From CBDAKK01 sp965216965 (GTDB taxonomy: Bacteria; Spirochaetota; Spirochaetia; WTKD01; G963693115): 8,897 nt of DNA. The stretch lies in contig CBDCGX010000034.1 of assembly GCA_965216965.1 (NCBI GenBank), positions 1-8,897 on the forward strand, written 5' to 3'. The notes under the pieces were generated by a model. The model searched no databases. It worked only from the letters and a program-made list of their open reading frames with translations, and was not told the DNA's origin. The position numbers and the translations under genes were made by a program. Of the stretch, positions 1 through 8,690 are shown piece by piece. Position 1 is the first letter of the stretch, and every line of letters starts with the position of its first letter.

Positions 1-451
<451 letters not shown>

Positions 452-459
452 TGTTTATT

Positions 460-526
460 CCTCCTTAATGATTATATAATTACAATATATATTCTATATA
501 CTACTCATAGATTACTCTTTTGTCAA
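460..526 (-). promoter_or_regulatory. Promoter and ribosome site of the left RCC1 gene
   Basis: On the minus strand a perfect -35 box TTGACA (521-526) is followed after 17 bases by TAGTAT (498-503, four of six matches to the -10 consensus). A strong Shine-Dalgarno AAGGAGG lies at 460-466, 8 bases before the ATG at 451. The same arrangement is found upstream of the other RCC1 gene at 8386-8452. Confidence 0.7.
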
Positions 527-705
527 TGGTGTTTTCCGCTTTTTCTAGTAACTTAGAATACACTTTTAACCCAACTTGATATTTATACGTATTATCCTGT
601 TAGACATGCATGTTTTTGTCAAATATATAAAGTGTTTTTATAACACTAATAACAAATAACTGGTAAGATTACATGTGTTTTTTCTTAAAGACATATTCCT
701 CATTA

Positions 706-742
706 TACATAGCAAGGCATCTATAAGATGCCTTGCTATGTA
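706..742. other. Perfect 17-bp hairpin with ATA loop (possible terminator or recombination structure)
   Basis: Bases 706-722 are exactly complementary to 726-742, with a 3-base loop at 723-725. The core AAGGCATCT-ATA-AGATGCCTT recurs at 8640-8660 and, degraded, at 6976-6996, always in the spacer downstream of a minus-strand gene. A U-rich run follows the hairpin only on the plus strand, so it is not a textbook intrinsic terminator for the minus-strand genes. Confidence 0.7.
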
Positions 743-761
743 TTCTTTTATGTTTTTACTT

Positions 762-825
762 TTCTACATGGAATATAGTAAAACCGGTGTCATTTCTACA
801 TAGAGAAGTATCAAAACGGTGTGAT
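762..825. repeat. Two tandem 32-bp direct repeats
   Basis: Bases 762-793 and 794-825 align without gaps at 23 of 32 positions. Each begins TTCTACAT and ends around CGGTGT. They abut each other and end 8 bases before the stop codon of the last replication-operon gene. A role as iteron-like or partition sites is possible, but two imperfect copies are weak evidence. Confidence 0.5.
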
Positions 826-833
826 TCAGGCAG

Positions 834-2420
834 TTATTTACGCTTCTCTTCTTTGTTTTTTGGCAAAAGTTTGATAGTATTAGTACCTGTTTTACATTCA
901 CTATCTATTTTAATTCCTTCCGATTCGACCATTTTGCATAAAGTATTATAAATTGTATGGTAGGTGCGGGGGTCTGTGTTTTTGGATATATTATTAATAT
1001 ATCCTTTAATTTTATATTCTCTGGCTTGTTGTTGCCGAACATAACTGGATTTGATCCAAAGGAAAGTCTTTATGATTTTTTCGCGGATGTCTTTGTGTAT
1101 TCCTGCACTATAAAGAATCCTTCGTGTTTCTAATTTAATTTCAAAATATTGTTTGTTTGCTTTAAGAAATTTGAGGTATCCATTAGTGGGGTGGAACATT
1201 ATGATAGTAGCGTTTGTAGTATATTTGTCTTTTAACACCTTTTCTGACACTGTTCCGAACGCAAATGGCTCAAATTCAACTAAATATCTTTTTTTTTCAT
1301 TTTTACATATATATTCTGGAGAGGTTATTTTTATTTTAGGTGATAAATTTCTGGTTTCAGAATAAAATTTACGGTGTTTTTTAAGCGTGTTATTCTTAGT
1401 TCCACGGTAAATAATCCCGGTAATTGCCTCTAACAAATCATTAATATCAACGTAATAATATCCATCTTTTGGAACTTCTTTTTCCATTATGGATGTTAAT
1501 GTCATTAGAATAAATCTCTGTTCACCCGTATAAGCATTAAAAAACTCCTCTTTCATATCCATTACGCAATTTTTATAGGAGTCTCGCAATCCTTTTTTGA
1601 GTTCTACTTGACTAAGATTATCTGGTATTCCTTTAACCACCGGCATAAGAGTTTCGTATGTGCTAGCACCATTGATTTTAATATCTGGCACTTCAGGGTT
1701 GGTATAGGGACTACCTATTACCCTGTCATTATTAGAAAACGGGAGGGGCTCTCGAACTGTACCAGTATAACTTTCTATCCCTTCTTTTATATCTTCATAG
1801 GTTCTGTCGAGTACATTACAGTTTTTAACTTGCGTTGCATATTTTATTTTTTTATTGCTTTGATGTCGTATTGAAGATACTAACTTCAGTATATTTGCTT
1901 TTTTTTGACACTCTGAAAGAAGTGGATTATTTATTAATATATCATTAATTAGGTTAAAAAGTTTGTAAAACAGCATATCGCTAAATTTTGAAGTATAAAT
2001 AAAATTCAAGTTTATTTTTTTATTGTCAATTGCTAAAAAAGTTGTTTCTTTTATGCTTTTAATTTTAAAATTGTGGAGTAAATATTTAGATATATTCCAT
2101 TTGTATTTTTCTGCGTCCCTTATATGTGTATGCACTTTGAAAATTGTGTGATATATCTGCGAACATGTAATTTTTTCAAATTCATATTTTTTGCCGGGAG
2201 AGAGCGGGCTTATTACTTTATATAAAAATTCATTTTCTTTCTTTATAGAAACAAACAAATCATTAGCATTATCAATATTTTCACGGGTTATTCTAACAGT
2301 AACTACAGTATCATCTATTAGTATTAGATTTCTTTCATACCCAAATATTTTTTTTATTTCATTTTTGTTATAAATGCAAGCTAAAGGCACAGATACTTCA
2401 CTTGTTTTTAATACTATCAT
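834..2420 (-). CDS. Large unrecognised protein, possible plasmid replication initiator
   Basis: A 528-residue, Lys/Ile/Asn-rich protein and the last gene of the primase-helicase operon. I do not recognise its family. No signal peptide or membrane segment is evident. The C-terminal half has a stretch (N-A-Y-T-G-E-Q-R-F-I-L-M then D-I-N-D-L-L-E-A-I) that could be a helical or winged-helix DNA-binding region, as in some plasmid Rep proteins, and the C-terminus is strongly basic (K-N-K-E-E-K-R-K). I chose the ATG at 2420 because it overlaps the helicase stop as TGATG and has GGGAAG upstream; the GTG at 2435 has no visible ribosome site. Coupling to primase and helicase suggests a DNA-replication role, probably initiation or helicase loading. 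That is inferred from context only. Confidence 0.65.
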   Translation of the reverse strand: MIVLKTSEVSVPLACIYNKNEIKKIFGYERNLILIDDTVVTVRITRENIDNANDLFVSIKKENEFLYKVISPLSPGKKYEFEKITCSQIYHTIFKVHTHIRDAEKYKWNISKYLLHNFKIKSIKETTFLAIDNKKINLNFIYTSKFSDMLFYKLFNLINDILINNPLLSECQKKANILKLVSSIRHQSNKKIKYATQVKNCNVLDRTYEDIKEGIESYTGTVREPLPFSNNDRVIGSPYTNPEVPDIKINGASTYETLMPVVKGIPDNLSQVELKKGLRDSYKNCVMDMKEEFFNAYTGEQRFILMTLTSIMEKEVPKDGYYYVDINDLLEAITGIIYRGTKNNTLKKHRKFYSETRNLSPKIKITSPEYICKNEKKRYLVEFEPFAFGTVSEKVLKDKYTTNATIIMFHPTNGYLKFLKANKQYFEIKLETRRILYSAGIHKDIREKIIKTFLWIKSSYVRQQQAREYKIKGYINNISKNTDPRTYHTIYNTLCKMVESEGIKIDSECKTGTNTIKLLPKNKEEKRK

Positions 2421-3466
2421 CAGTTTTCTTCCCACTTCATTATTGATGGATTAATATCTTCTGCTTTCCCTCCAGGAACAATAACAGAGTGGGATGGGTA
2501 TACAGTACATGTTGAATATTGTCCCGCTTCTCCATACCTGTTTTTTACAACATGTATATCTATTATTTCATTATCGATACCATCGTAATAATGTCTGCAT
2601 GGATAATTTAGCGATAAAATTAAGCTAGCCCATTGTTCACTTCCACCGTCACGCATGTGATATGTTCGTGGCCTCGTTTGTTCTCTAATTTTATCTACTG
2701 TAACATCTCCGGTTTTTTTAGGGGTGGTGAACGATTTTTCATGCTCTCGATTTAGCTGGATGCCCATAATAAACAACAAGTCTTTGTTTTCATCCTCATG
2801 CAATAAACTACGATAATGCTTCATTGCGTCCGATATAGCTTGGTCTCTCGATTTATTTGTGTCTAGCCCTGCTGTAATTTGTAGATAGTCTATAATAACT
2901 GCTTTTATATCTTTATCTTCATCCAGTCTTTTTTTAATATCTCTTGTTATTTGTGTGTAAGGCTCTAGCTGTACAATATCATTTTCTTTAGTTATTTGTG
3001 AGGAGCAGTCTATTATAGTACAGTAGTTAAGTGTGTTAGCGGTTTCTTCAAGTTGGCTATCTTTATTTTTAACTCTCTCTCTTATTTTTTTCACGCTGAT
3101 ATTATCATTTATTACTACATTGTAGTCTAAGTCATTCAGGTATAGTGCCGAAGACACAAGCCTATAAGCTATGTTGTCAGGTTGCTCCTCAACAGAATAA
3201 AAAAGCACTTTCCCCTTTGTCGTTTTTTTGATGTGGTGAACTAAGCTAATCAAGGCTGTGGTTTTGCAGTGGCCGGTTGATCCAGCAATTAGAGTGATTT
3301 CGCCACATGGTATTTCTACATCTAATAAATTAAAGGGAGTGGCTATTCCTTCCGTCCTTTCTTTACCTTTTTGTAATGCTGTAACCACAGAATATGCGGT
3401 GTAGTCCCCTATTTGCATACTTGCGTTACTCACAATATCTAGTACTGCTTTTTTTTCATTACTCAT
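2420..3466 (-). CDS. DnaB-like RecA-fold replicative helicase
   Basis: A 348-residue protein with the core of a DnaB-family hexameric helicase. Seen in order: Walker A G-S-T-G-H-C-K-T-T (residues 62-70, Lys68), a Y-S-V-E-E motif (90-94) carrying the likely catalytic Glu, Walker B A-V-I-I-D-Y-L-Q (Asp193), a G-I-Q-L-N-R-E motif, and near the C-terminus V-V-K-N-R-Y-G, typical of DnaB. It is shorter than bacterial DnaB (about 450 residues) and appears to lack the N-terminal primase-interaction domain, as in many phage and plasmid helicases. Its ATG overlaps the primase stop by 4 bases, and its TGA touches the ATG of the next gene. This indicates one translationally coupled replication operon. 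It probably unwinds element DNA together with the upstream primase. Confidence 0.87.
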   Translation of the reverse strand: MSNEKKAVLDIVSNASMQIGDYTAYSVVTALQKGKERTEGIATPFNLLDVEIPCGEITLIAGSTGHCKTTALISLVHHIKKTTKGKVLFYSVEEQPDNIAYRLVSSALYLNDLDYNVVINDNISVKKIRERVKNKDSQLEETANTLNYCTIIDCSSQITKENDIVQLEPYTQITRDIKKRLDEDKDIKAVIIDYLQITAGLDTNKSRDQAISDAMKHYRSLLHEDENKDLLFIMGIQLNREHEKSFTTPKKTGDVTVDKIREQTRPRTYHMRDGGSEQWASLILSLNYPCRHYYDGIDNEIIDIHVVKNRYGEAGQYSTCTVYPSHSVIVPGGKAEDINPSIMKWEEN

Positions 3467-4410
3467 GAAATTGTTCCACCTGCAAAAACATCAAGCGTGT
3501 CTTTTTCAACTTGTGACAATGTAGAATTAGCGTATAATTCGTTAGCATCTTTGCATGATAAACTGTAAGTAGTTTTAATTATTATATTTGGGTAATTATG
3601 CTTAAGTCTTTCAACTAATTTAGAAGATGCAGTTCTCCCCGCGGAATCATTATCAGAAAAAATAATAACTTCTTTTATGCTACTAGGAGGAGTAAATCCT
3701 TTAAGTCCACTAGTCCCGCAGGTTGCACAAACACAGTACTCATTTAGTTTTTCATCTAATAATAAAGAATAATGGGTTGCTAACGCATCTTCTATTCCTT
3801 CAACAAGAATTATTTTATCTACAGGTTTTTTCACAGGGAAAACGGTGCCTTTGGCTACTCCTATAGTTCTCTTATTTAATCCTTGTTTGTCTTTTCTTGC
3901 TTTCCCGTTTTCATTAATATATATAAGTTCTACCGCGGTAAATTCTTTAGATAGAAGATTAATTAGCATGCCTACTATAGCATTATGTTTCTTGTTATAA
4001 CGCAATGTTTTAGGTATATTTTCACCGCTGATATCCGATATCCCTCGATACCTTAAATATGCAGTTATAGTGCCTGATTGCTCCTCGCTTTCAACCCATA
4101 TAGATTTAGCCCTTGCTATCCTGTCGATTTCACTTAATCCACCGCAAAATCTTGGCTTATTGTTAGCCGTTTGTGGATTATTTTTAGATGCGGTAGTGCC
4201 TGTAATATAGCCTAGCTTTTTAAATTCATTAATAATATCCACACCTTCGCATCCCGCAAAACACTTTACTAGTAATTTTCCATTTAAAAGTTTAATGGAT
4301 AGGCTTGGCGTTTTATCATTATGTACTACACACTTACAGGTATAGTTACCATCACCACTAGATTTAGCTTCTAATTTCCCTACTAGTTGCTTAAATTCAT
4401 ACTCTTCCAT
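3463..4410 (-). CDS. DNA primase with CHC2 zinc finger and TOPRIM domain
   Basis: A 315-residue primase that would make RNA primers for element replication. The N-terminal zinc finger shows C-V-V-H (Cys27, His30), the N-D-K-T-P-S signature (31-36) and C-F-A-G-C (Cys50, Cys54). The TOPRIM domain shows V-E-G-I-E-D-A-L (Glu204) and F-S-D-N-D-S-A-G (Asp253, Asp255), the acidic metal-binding residues. It is about half the length of DnaG because the helicase-interaction domain is absent; the helicase is encoded separately by the next, overlapping gene. AAGGAG lies 8 bases before the ATG. It is the first gene of the replication operon, and a dyad at 4446-4471 lies in its control region. Confidence 0.9.
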   Translation of the reverse strand: MEEYEFKQLVGKLEAKSSGDGNYTCKCVVHNDKTPSLSIKLLNGKLLVKCFAGCEGVDIINEFKKLGYITGTTASKNNPQTANNKPRFCGGLSEIDRIARAKSIWVESEEQSGTITAYLRYRGISDISGENIPKTLRYNKKHNAIVGMLINLLSKEFTAVELIYINENGKARKDKQGLNKRTIGVAKGTVFPVKKPVDKIILVEGIEDALATHYSLLLDEKLNEYCVCATCGTSGLKGFTPPSSIKEVIIFSDNDSAGRTASSKLVERLKHNYPNIIIKTTYSLSCKDANELYANSTLSQVEKDTLDVFAGGTIS

Positions 4411-4482
4411 CTTTTAAACTCCTTGGATTATTCCTTTAGCCTTAATGTAACATAAGAGTACTTATGTTACATACTGTACGTA
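4411..4482 (-). promoter_or_regulatory. Control region of the replication operon
   Basis: This 72-base gap separates the recombinase stop from the primase ATG. It contains AAGGAG just before the ATG and the inverted repeat at 4446-4471. I could not pick convincing -35 and -10 boxes, so the promoter itself is not placed. Confidence 0.45.
4446..4471. promoter_or_regulatory. 11-bp inverted repeat, candidate operator
   Basis: TGTAACATAAG (4446-4456) and CTTATGTTACA (4461-4471) are exact complements around a 4-base AGTA. No U-run follows it on the minus strand, so an operator is more likely than a terminator. The half-sites TAACATAA and TTATGTTA recur in the promoter of the toxin-antitoxin/parA operon at 6831-6838 and 6860-6867. 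Confidence 0.6.
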
Positions 4483-5331
4483 TCATATTATTGCCTCTTC
4501 GTTACTTAAAATGCAGTCTACATACATGTCTTGGGTTACCGATGTACTCGCATGCCCTAGATATTTTGAGACTGCCTTAACGCTTCTTCCGTTATTTATA
4601 ATTTGCGTGGTAGCATAATAATGCCTTAGCATATGTGGATTAACTTTTTTACTGATTGCATATTTGCAGTAGGTATCTATATTCCTATACATACATGTTC
4701 TGTTTATCTTATTCCCGTTTTTTGTTGTAAATAGATATACATCTTGTTGGTTATATACTCTCTTAATTTTATTGAGTAAATTAAGAGAAATATACACCTC
4801 TCGGTCTTTATCTCCTTTTCCGTGGAGAAGAATTACACATGATGTGTCTGTATATTCTTTTATATCTTCGTTTTTTATTTCTGTTGCCTCTGATATTCTA
4901 CATCCTGTAGTCCCTAAAAAATGTATGAATACTGCAGTTCGATTATCATTATCATTTTTGATTGAATTAAAGTCGGTAATTGTTATAGACTGCTTGATAT
5001 TCTGTACTGCTTGAGGTACAATATTTTTCTTCAACACTTTAAGATTTTTAAGTGGATTTGTTTTTCTTTTATTAAACACTATTAATTTTTCAATAATAGA
5101 TGATAAACTATAAAGTTTGCGTTGTATTGTGCTTGCTTTTACACCTTGCTTTTTCAGTGCTTCTATGTATAGAAGTACATCTCTCTCGGTGCAATTTATA
5201 TAATTTATACCTGTTATACATTCAAAACTTCTGATATCTGATTAATAACTTTGGAGTGTTGTCTTTTTGTAAATTTGTGATAATACAATTTCAGGGGTGT
5301 TATGATGTGCTTGATTGATATTGTTTTTCAT
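4483..5331 (-). pseudogene. Tyrosine recombinase interrupted by one in-frame stop
   Basis: Reading from the ATG at 5331 gives a 282-codon frame with a single TAA at 5242-5244 (codon 30), inside L-Q-S-Y-*-S-D-I-R-S-F. After it come the SAM-like N-terminal domain (L-Y-I-E-A-L-K-K-Q-G-V-K-A-S-T-I-Q-R-K) and a full catalytic domain. Catalytic residues, numbered from 5331, are Arg145 (T-G-C-R-I-S-E-A), Lys172 (H-G-K-G), His233 and Arg236 (H-M-L-R-H), His260 (L-G-H-A) and Tyr270. The stop lies where relatives usually have Lys or Arg, so a single AAA to TAA change would explain it. The ATG is 6 bases from the upstream excisionase stop, with a GGGGG ribosome site. A GTG at 5079 could start a 198-residue product with all catalytic residues but most of the core-binding domain missing. 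The likely role was plasmid dimer resolution or integration. Confidence 0.8.
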
Positions 5332-5337
5332 GTGTCG

Positions 5338-5577
5338 TTACCCCCTTTCTGTTTTTGTAGATTTTATTCCCTCCCTCATTATTCGTGCTTCCTCTGATTT
5401 AGTTATTCTGTAACATCTTCCGATCTTAAGTGCTTTAATCTTTCCCTCTTTTATCCACGTGCTAATAGATTGCCTCGATACAATTAATCTTTTGGCAAGA
5501 GCACCAGCAGTAATAAAGATTTCTTGGTTATCTATTCCATCTATGTCATTAAGTGGGTTATCTATTATCCTATTCAT
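5338..5577 (-). CDS. Excisionase-like helix-turn-helix DNA-binding protein
   Basis: A 79-residue protein whose residues from about 22 to 70 match the MerR/excisionase-like winged-helix pattern: I-T-A-G-A-L-A-K-R-L-I-V-S-R-Q-S-I-S-T-W-I, then the wing K-I-G-R-C-Y-R-I-T. Members bind DNA as excisionases, recombination directionality factors or small regulators. GAGGAGG precedes its ATG. It lies between parA (34-base gap) and the recombinase (6-base gap), so directing the recombinase is the simplest role. As the only small DNA-binding protein after parA, it could instead be the partition site-binding protein or the operon regulator. The sequence does not decide. Confidence 0.75.
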   Translation of the reverse strand: MNRIIDNPLNDIDGIDNQEIFITAGALAKRLIVSRQSISTWIKEGKIKALKIGRCYRITKSEEARIMREGIKSTKTERG

Positions 5578-5611
5578 TACTTAATACCTCCTCATGTAGT
5601 AAGTTATAATC

Positions 5612-6313
5612 TTATGCTCCCATACACGTGGGAGCATATTCTTGTATTGTCTTGCTATGTGCTGGTGCTTCCGAGAGCTTTGTGTTTAATCTAATAACTC
5701 CATTAAATGTTTTAATGGATGCATTTTTAATCATTGCTAACACCTCTACGTGTGCTTTTCTCCGCTTATCAAACATTGTTGGGAGCAACCCTAATATATT
5801 AATATTTGGGTTTATCCTTCGTTTAATAATATTAATTCCTTGTATCAATTGTTTAACACCGTGTAACGCATAGTATTCTGTTTGCACAGGTATTATTACG
5901 TTATCGCATATTGCCCACGCATTTTGGGTTAGTAATGATAAGTCGGGTGGTGTATCTATGATTATATAATCCATATCACGTATAACTTTACGCATAGCTT
6001 CTTTGAGAATGTACTCTCTTCCTGCTTGACTGCTAAGCTCTAAAACTGCACTCGCTAGTGCTATGCCTGCTGGTAGGATATACATGTTTTTACTTCGCTC
6101 GATGATTATATTTTTTGTAGATTTCTTACCTGTAAGTAAGTGGTAAATTGTTATAGCAGGCTGTGATTTAGTTAGTCCAGCCGTTAGGTTAGCCTGGGGA
6201 TCTATATCTATAAACAATACCCTTTTGCCTGCTTTAGCGAAAGCTCCTCCTAAATTAATAGCCGTTGTAGTTTTTCCTACTCCACCTTTTTGGTTACTAA
6301 TTGCTATTATCAT
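5612..6313 (-). CDS. parA: ParA-family partition ATPase
   Basis: A 233-residue P-loop ATPase of the ParA/MinD superfamily. Residues 9-16 form the deviant Walker A K-G-G-V-G-K-T-T with the signature Lys9 and catalytic Lys14. The A' motif is F-I-D-I-D-P-Q (34-40). Walker B is Y-I-I-I-D-T-P-P (Asp120). The length and lack of an N-terminal HTH domain fit the small ParA type that does not autoregulate by direct DNA binding. Its ATG overlaps the toxin stop by 4 bases. No ParB-like gene is evident in the window; the partner may be the downstream HTH protein or be missing. Its presence argues for a low-copy, actively segregated replicon. Confidence 0.92.
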   Translation of the reverse strand: MIIAISNQKGGVGKTTTAINLGGAFAKAGKRVLFIDIDPQANLTAGLTKSQPAITIYHLLTGKKSTKNIIIERSKNMYILPAGIALASAVLELSSQAGREYILKEAMRKVIRDMDYIIIDTPPDLSLLTQNAWAICDNVIIPVQTEYYALHGVKQLIQGINIIKRRINPNINILGLLPTMFDKRRKAHVEVLAMIKNASIKTFNGVIRLNTKLSEAPAHSKTIQEYAPTCMGA

Positions 6314-6573
6314 TTCTTCCCCCTATATGCACTTCCACGTGGCACTACTGCAAGGATAATTATTCTATTATCTTCTAGCTCTATTAAAACTCGATAATCT
6401 CCTAGCCTTATTCTGTATAAATTTTTCGTGCCCTGTAATTTAGCTATATCTTGTATATCATATATACTCACTGCATTTTCTATTCGTTCGTATAGCTTTG
6501 TTATCTTTTTAAGTTCACTAGTTTGTAGCTTTTTAATCTGTTTAATTGCTAACTCGGTAAGTAGATTTTTCAC
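6310..6573 (-). CDS. RelE/ParE-superfamily toxin
   Basis: An 87-residue protein with the RelE/ParE fold pattern: N-terminal helices, then K-N-L-Y-R-I-R-L-G-D-Y-R-V-L-I-E (50-65), a beta strand I-I-I-L-A-V-V and a C-terminal P-R-G-S-A-Y-R (78-84). RelE members cleave mRNA on the ribosome while ParE members poison gyrase; I cannot tell which applies. Arg54, Arg56, Arg61, Arg79 and Tyr83 are candidate active residues by position. It overlaps the upstream antitoxin candidate and the downstream parA by 4 bases each, so the three are tightly coupled. A role in plasmid addiction is the natural reading. Confidence 0.85.
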   Translation of the reverse strand: MKNLLTELAIKQIKKLQTSELKKITKLYERIENAVSIYDIQDIAKLQGTKNLYRIRLGDYRVLIELEDNRIIILAVVPRGSAYRGKK

Positions 6574-6791
6574 TTCACTTTACCTTTTAACCATTCTTTA
6601 AATTGCTTTGTTTCCTTTTTTGATGCAATAGGAGAAGTCTTGCATTTAGGATATAGAGCTACAAGCTCATCATCTATAATCTCTTTAATCTCTCGGATGT
6701 GTACAGGTATATCTGTATTCCTAATTATCGATTTAATCTTCTTTAAACTCTGTACGCTTCCGCATACTTCTATAGTTGTTGTTTTCTCCAT
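6570..6791 (-). CDS. Small protein, candidate antitoxin
   Basis: A 73-residue protein placed directly upstream of the RelE/ParE-type toxin, with a 4-base stop/start overlap. That is the usual antitoxin position. The sequence has an N-terminal beta-like segment (T-T-T-I-E-V-C-G-S-V), a central region with I-R-E-I-K-E-I-I-D-D-E-L, and a basic C-terminus F-K-E-W-L-K-G-K-V-K that could be the toxin-binding helix. I recognise no named antitoxin family and see no clear DNA-binding motif. GAAGGAG lies just before the ATG. It is the first gene of its operon, behind a TTGACA promoter whose -10 box overlaps an inverted repeat. Autorepression by the antitoxin or complex is plausible but not shown. Confidence 0.65.
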   Translation of the reverse strand: MEKTTTIEVCGSVQSLKKIKSIIRNTDIPVHIREIKEIIDDELVALYPKCKTSPIASKKETKQFKEWLKGKVK

Positions 6792-7022
6792 CTTTTCTCC
6801 TTCTCCATATAAAATATATTATGTCTGCTTTAACATAATATGACTTATTACACATATTATTATGTTATACATGAACATGTTTGTCAAGTGTGTAAAGTGT
6901 TTTTATAACAGTAATAATAAATAATTAATACTACATGTGTTTTTTCTTAAAGACATATCTCTCATTATGCACCACAAGGCACCCTGGAGATGCCTTGCTA
7001 TGTCTTCTTTTATGTTTTTACT
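6792..7022. other. Intergenic spacer B between the middle RCC1 gene and the antitoxin operon
   Basis: No gene is seen in these 231 bases. The part next to the RCC1 stop (about 6845-7020) is similar to spacers A and C, including GTAAAGTGTTTTTATAACA, ACATGTGTTTTTT and an AAGGCA/TGCCTT hairpin (6976-6996) whose inner stem is disrupted. Similarity fades toward the antitoxin start. The antitoxin operon promoter lies inside the shared region. Confidence 0.65.
6831..6887 (-). promoter_or_regulatory. Promoter and operator of the antitoxin-toxin-parA operon
   Basis: On the minus strand, TTGACA (6882-6887) is followed after exactly 17 bases by CATAAT (6859-6864, five of six matches to the -10 consensus). 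An inverted repeat TAACATAATA (6831-6840) / TATTATGTTA (6858-6867) has one arm covering the -10 box. This is a standard arrangement for repression by a protein binding the dyad. The same half-sites occur at 4448-4469 in front of the primase. Confidence 0.7.
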
Positions 7023-8377
<1,355 letters not shown>

Positions 8378-8690
8378 TGTTTATTCCTCCTTAATGATTA
8401 TATAATTACAATATATATTCTATATATTACTCATAGATTACTCTTTTGTCAATGGTGTTTCCCGCTTTTTCTAGTAACTTAGAATACACTTTTAACCCAA
8501 CTGTTTGATATTTATACATATTATTTGTTAGATATGCATGTTTTTATCAAGCATGTAAAGTGTTTTTATAACAGTAATAATAAATAACTGTTAATATTAC
8601 ATGTGTTTTTTTTAAGACATATCCCTCATTATGCACCACAAGGCATCTATAAGATGCCTTGCTATGTCTTCTTTTATGTTTTTGCTGTGT
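8378..8690. other. Intergenic spacer C between two RCC1 genes
   Basis: No gene is seen in these 313 bases. The spacer matches spacer A almost throughout: ribosome site, promoter, AT-rich middle, ACATGTGTTTTT and the hairpin AAGGCATCT-ATA-AGATGCCTT (8640-8660). An outer pair AAGACATA (8614-8621) / TATGTCTT (8663-8670) could enclose the hairpin. This is the full-length form of the spacer and lies between the two RCC1 coding regions. Confidence 0.7.
8386..8452 (-). promoter_or_regulatory. Promoter and ribosome site of the right RCC1 gene
   Basis: On the minus strand, TTGACA (8447-8452), a 17-base spacing, then TAATAT (8424-8429, four of six matches), and AAGGAGG (8386-8392) 8 bases before the ATG. 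It differs from the left-gene promoter by one base in the -10 box. Intact expression signals ahead of an out-of-frame gene support switching at the translational level. Confidence 0.7.

Larger units (their letters stand above)
452..833. other. Intergenic spacer A between the replication operon and the left RCC1 gene
   Basis: This 382-base gap has no supported gene. From the RCC1 start outward it holds the ribosome site and promoter, an AT-rich stretch with a second TTGACA-like box (617-622, weak -10), a perfect hairpin (706-742) and two 32-bp direct repeats (762-825). From 452 to about 760 it is closely similar to spacer C (8378-8690). Its right part (roughly 580-760) also resembles spacer B (about 6845-7020). 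Confidence 0.7.

Noticed and set aside
452..760. Integron attC-like sites in the repeated spacers
   Set aside because: GTTAGAC and GTTAGAT fit the GTTRRRY core in spacers A and C, but no matching RYYYAAC partner at the other end and no integron integrase were found, and each spacer carries its own promoter.
2421..2435. GTG start at 2435 for the large replication-operon protein
   Set aside because: It has no ribosome site, whereas the ATG at 2420 overlaps the helicase stop and has a purine-rich site upstream.
4483..5079. Complete 198-residue recombinase starting at GTG 5079
   Set aside because: The same frame extends upstream with a recombinase N-terminal domain and an ATG with a ribosome site at 5331, so the short form is best seen as part of an interrupted gene.
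8614..8670. Intrinsic terminator for the right RCC1 gene on the minus strand
   Set aside because: The hairpin is real, but an A-run and no U-run follows it in the direction of transcription, so I did not label it a terminator.
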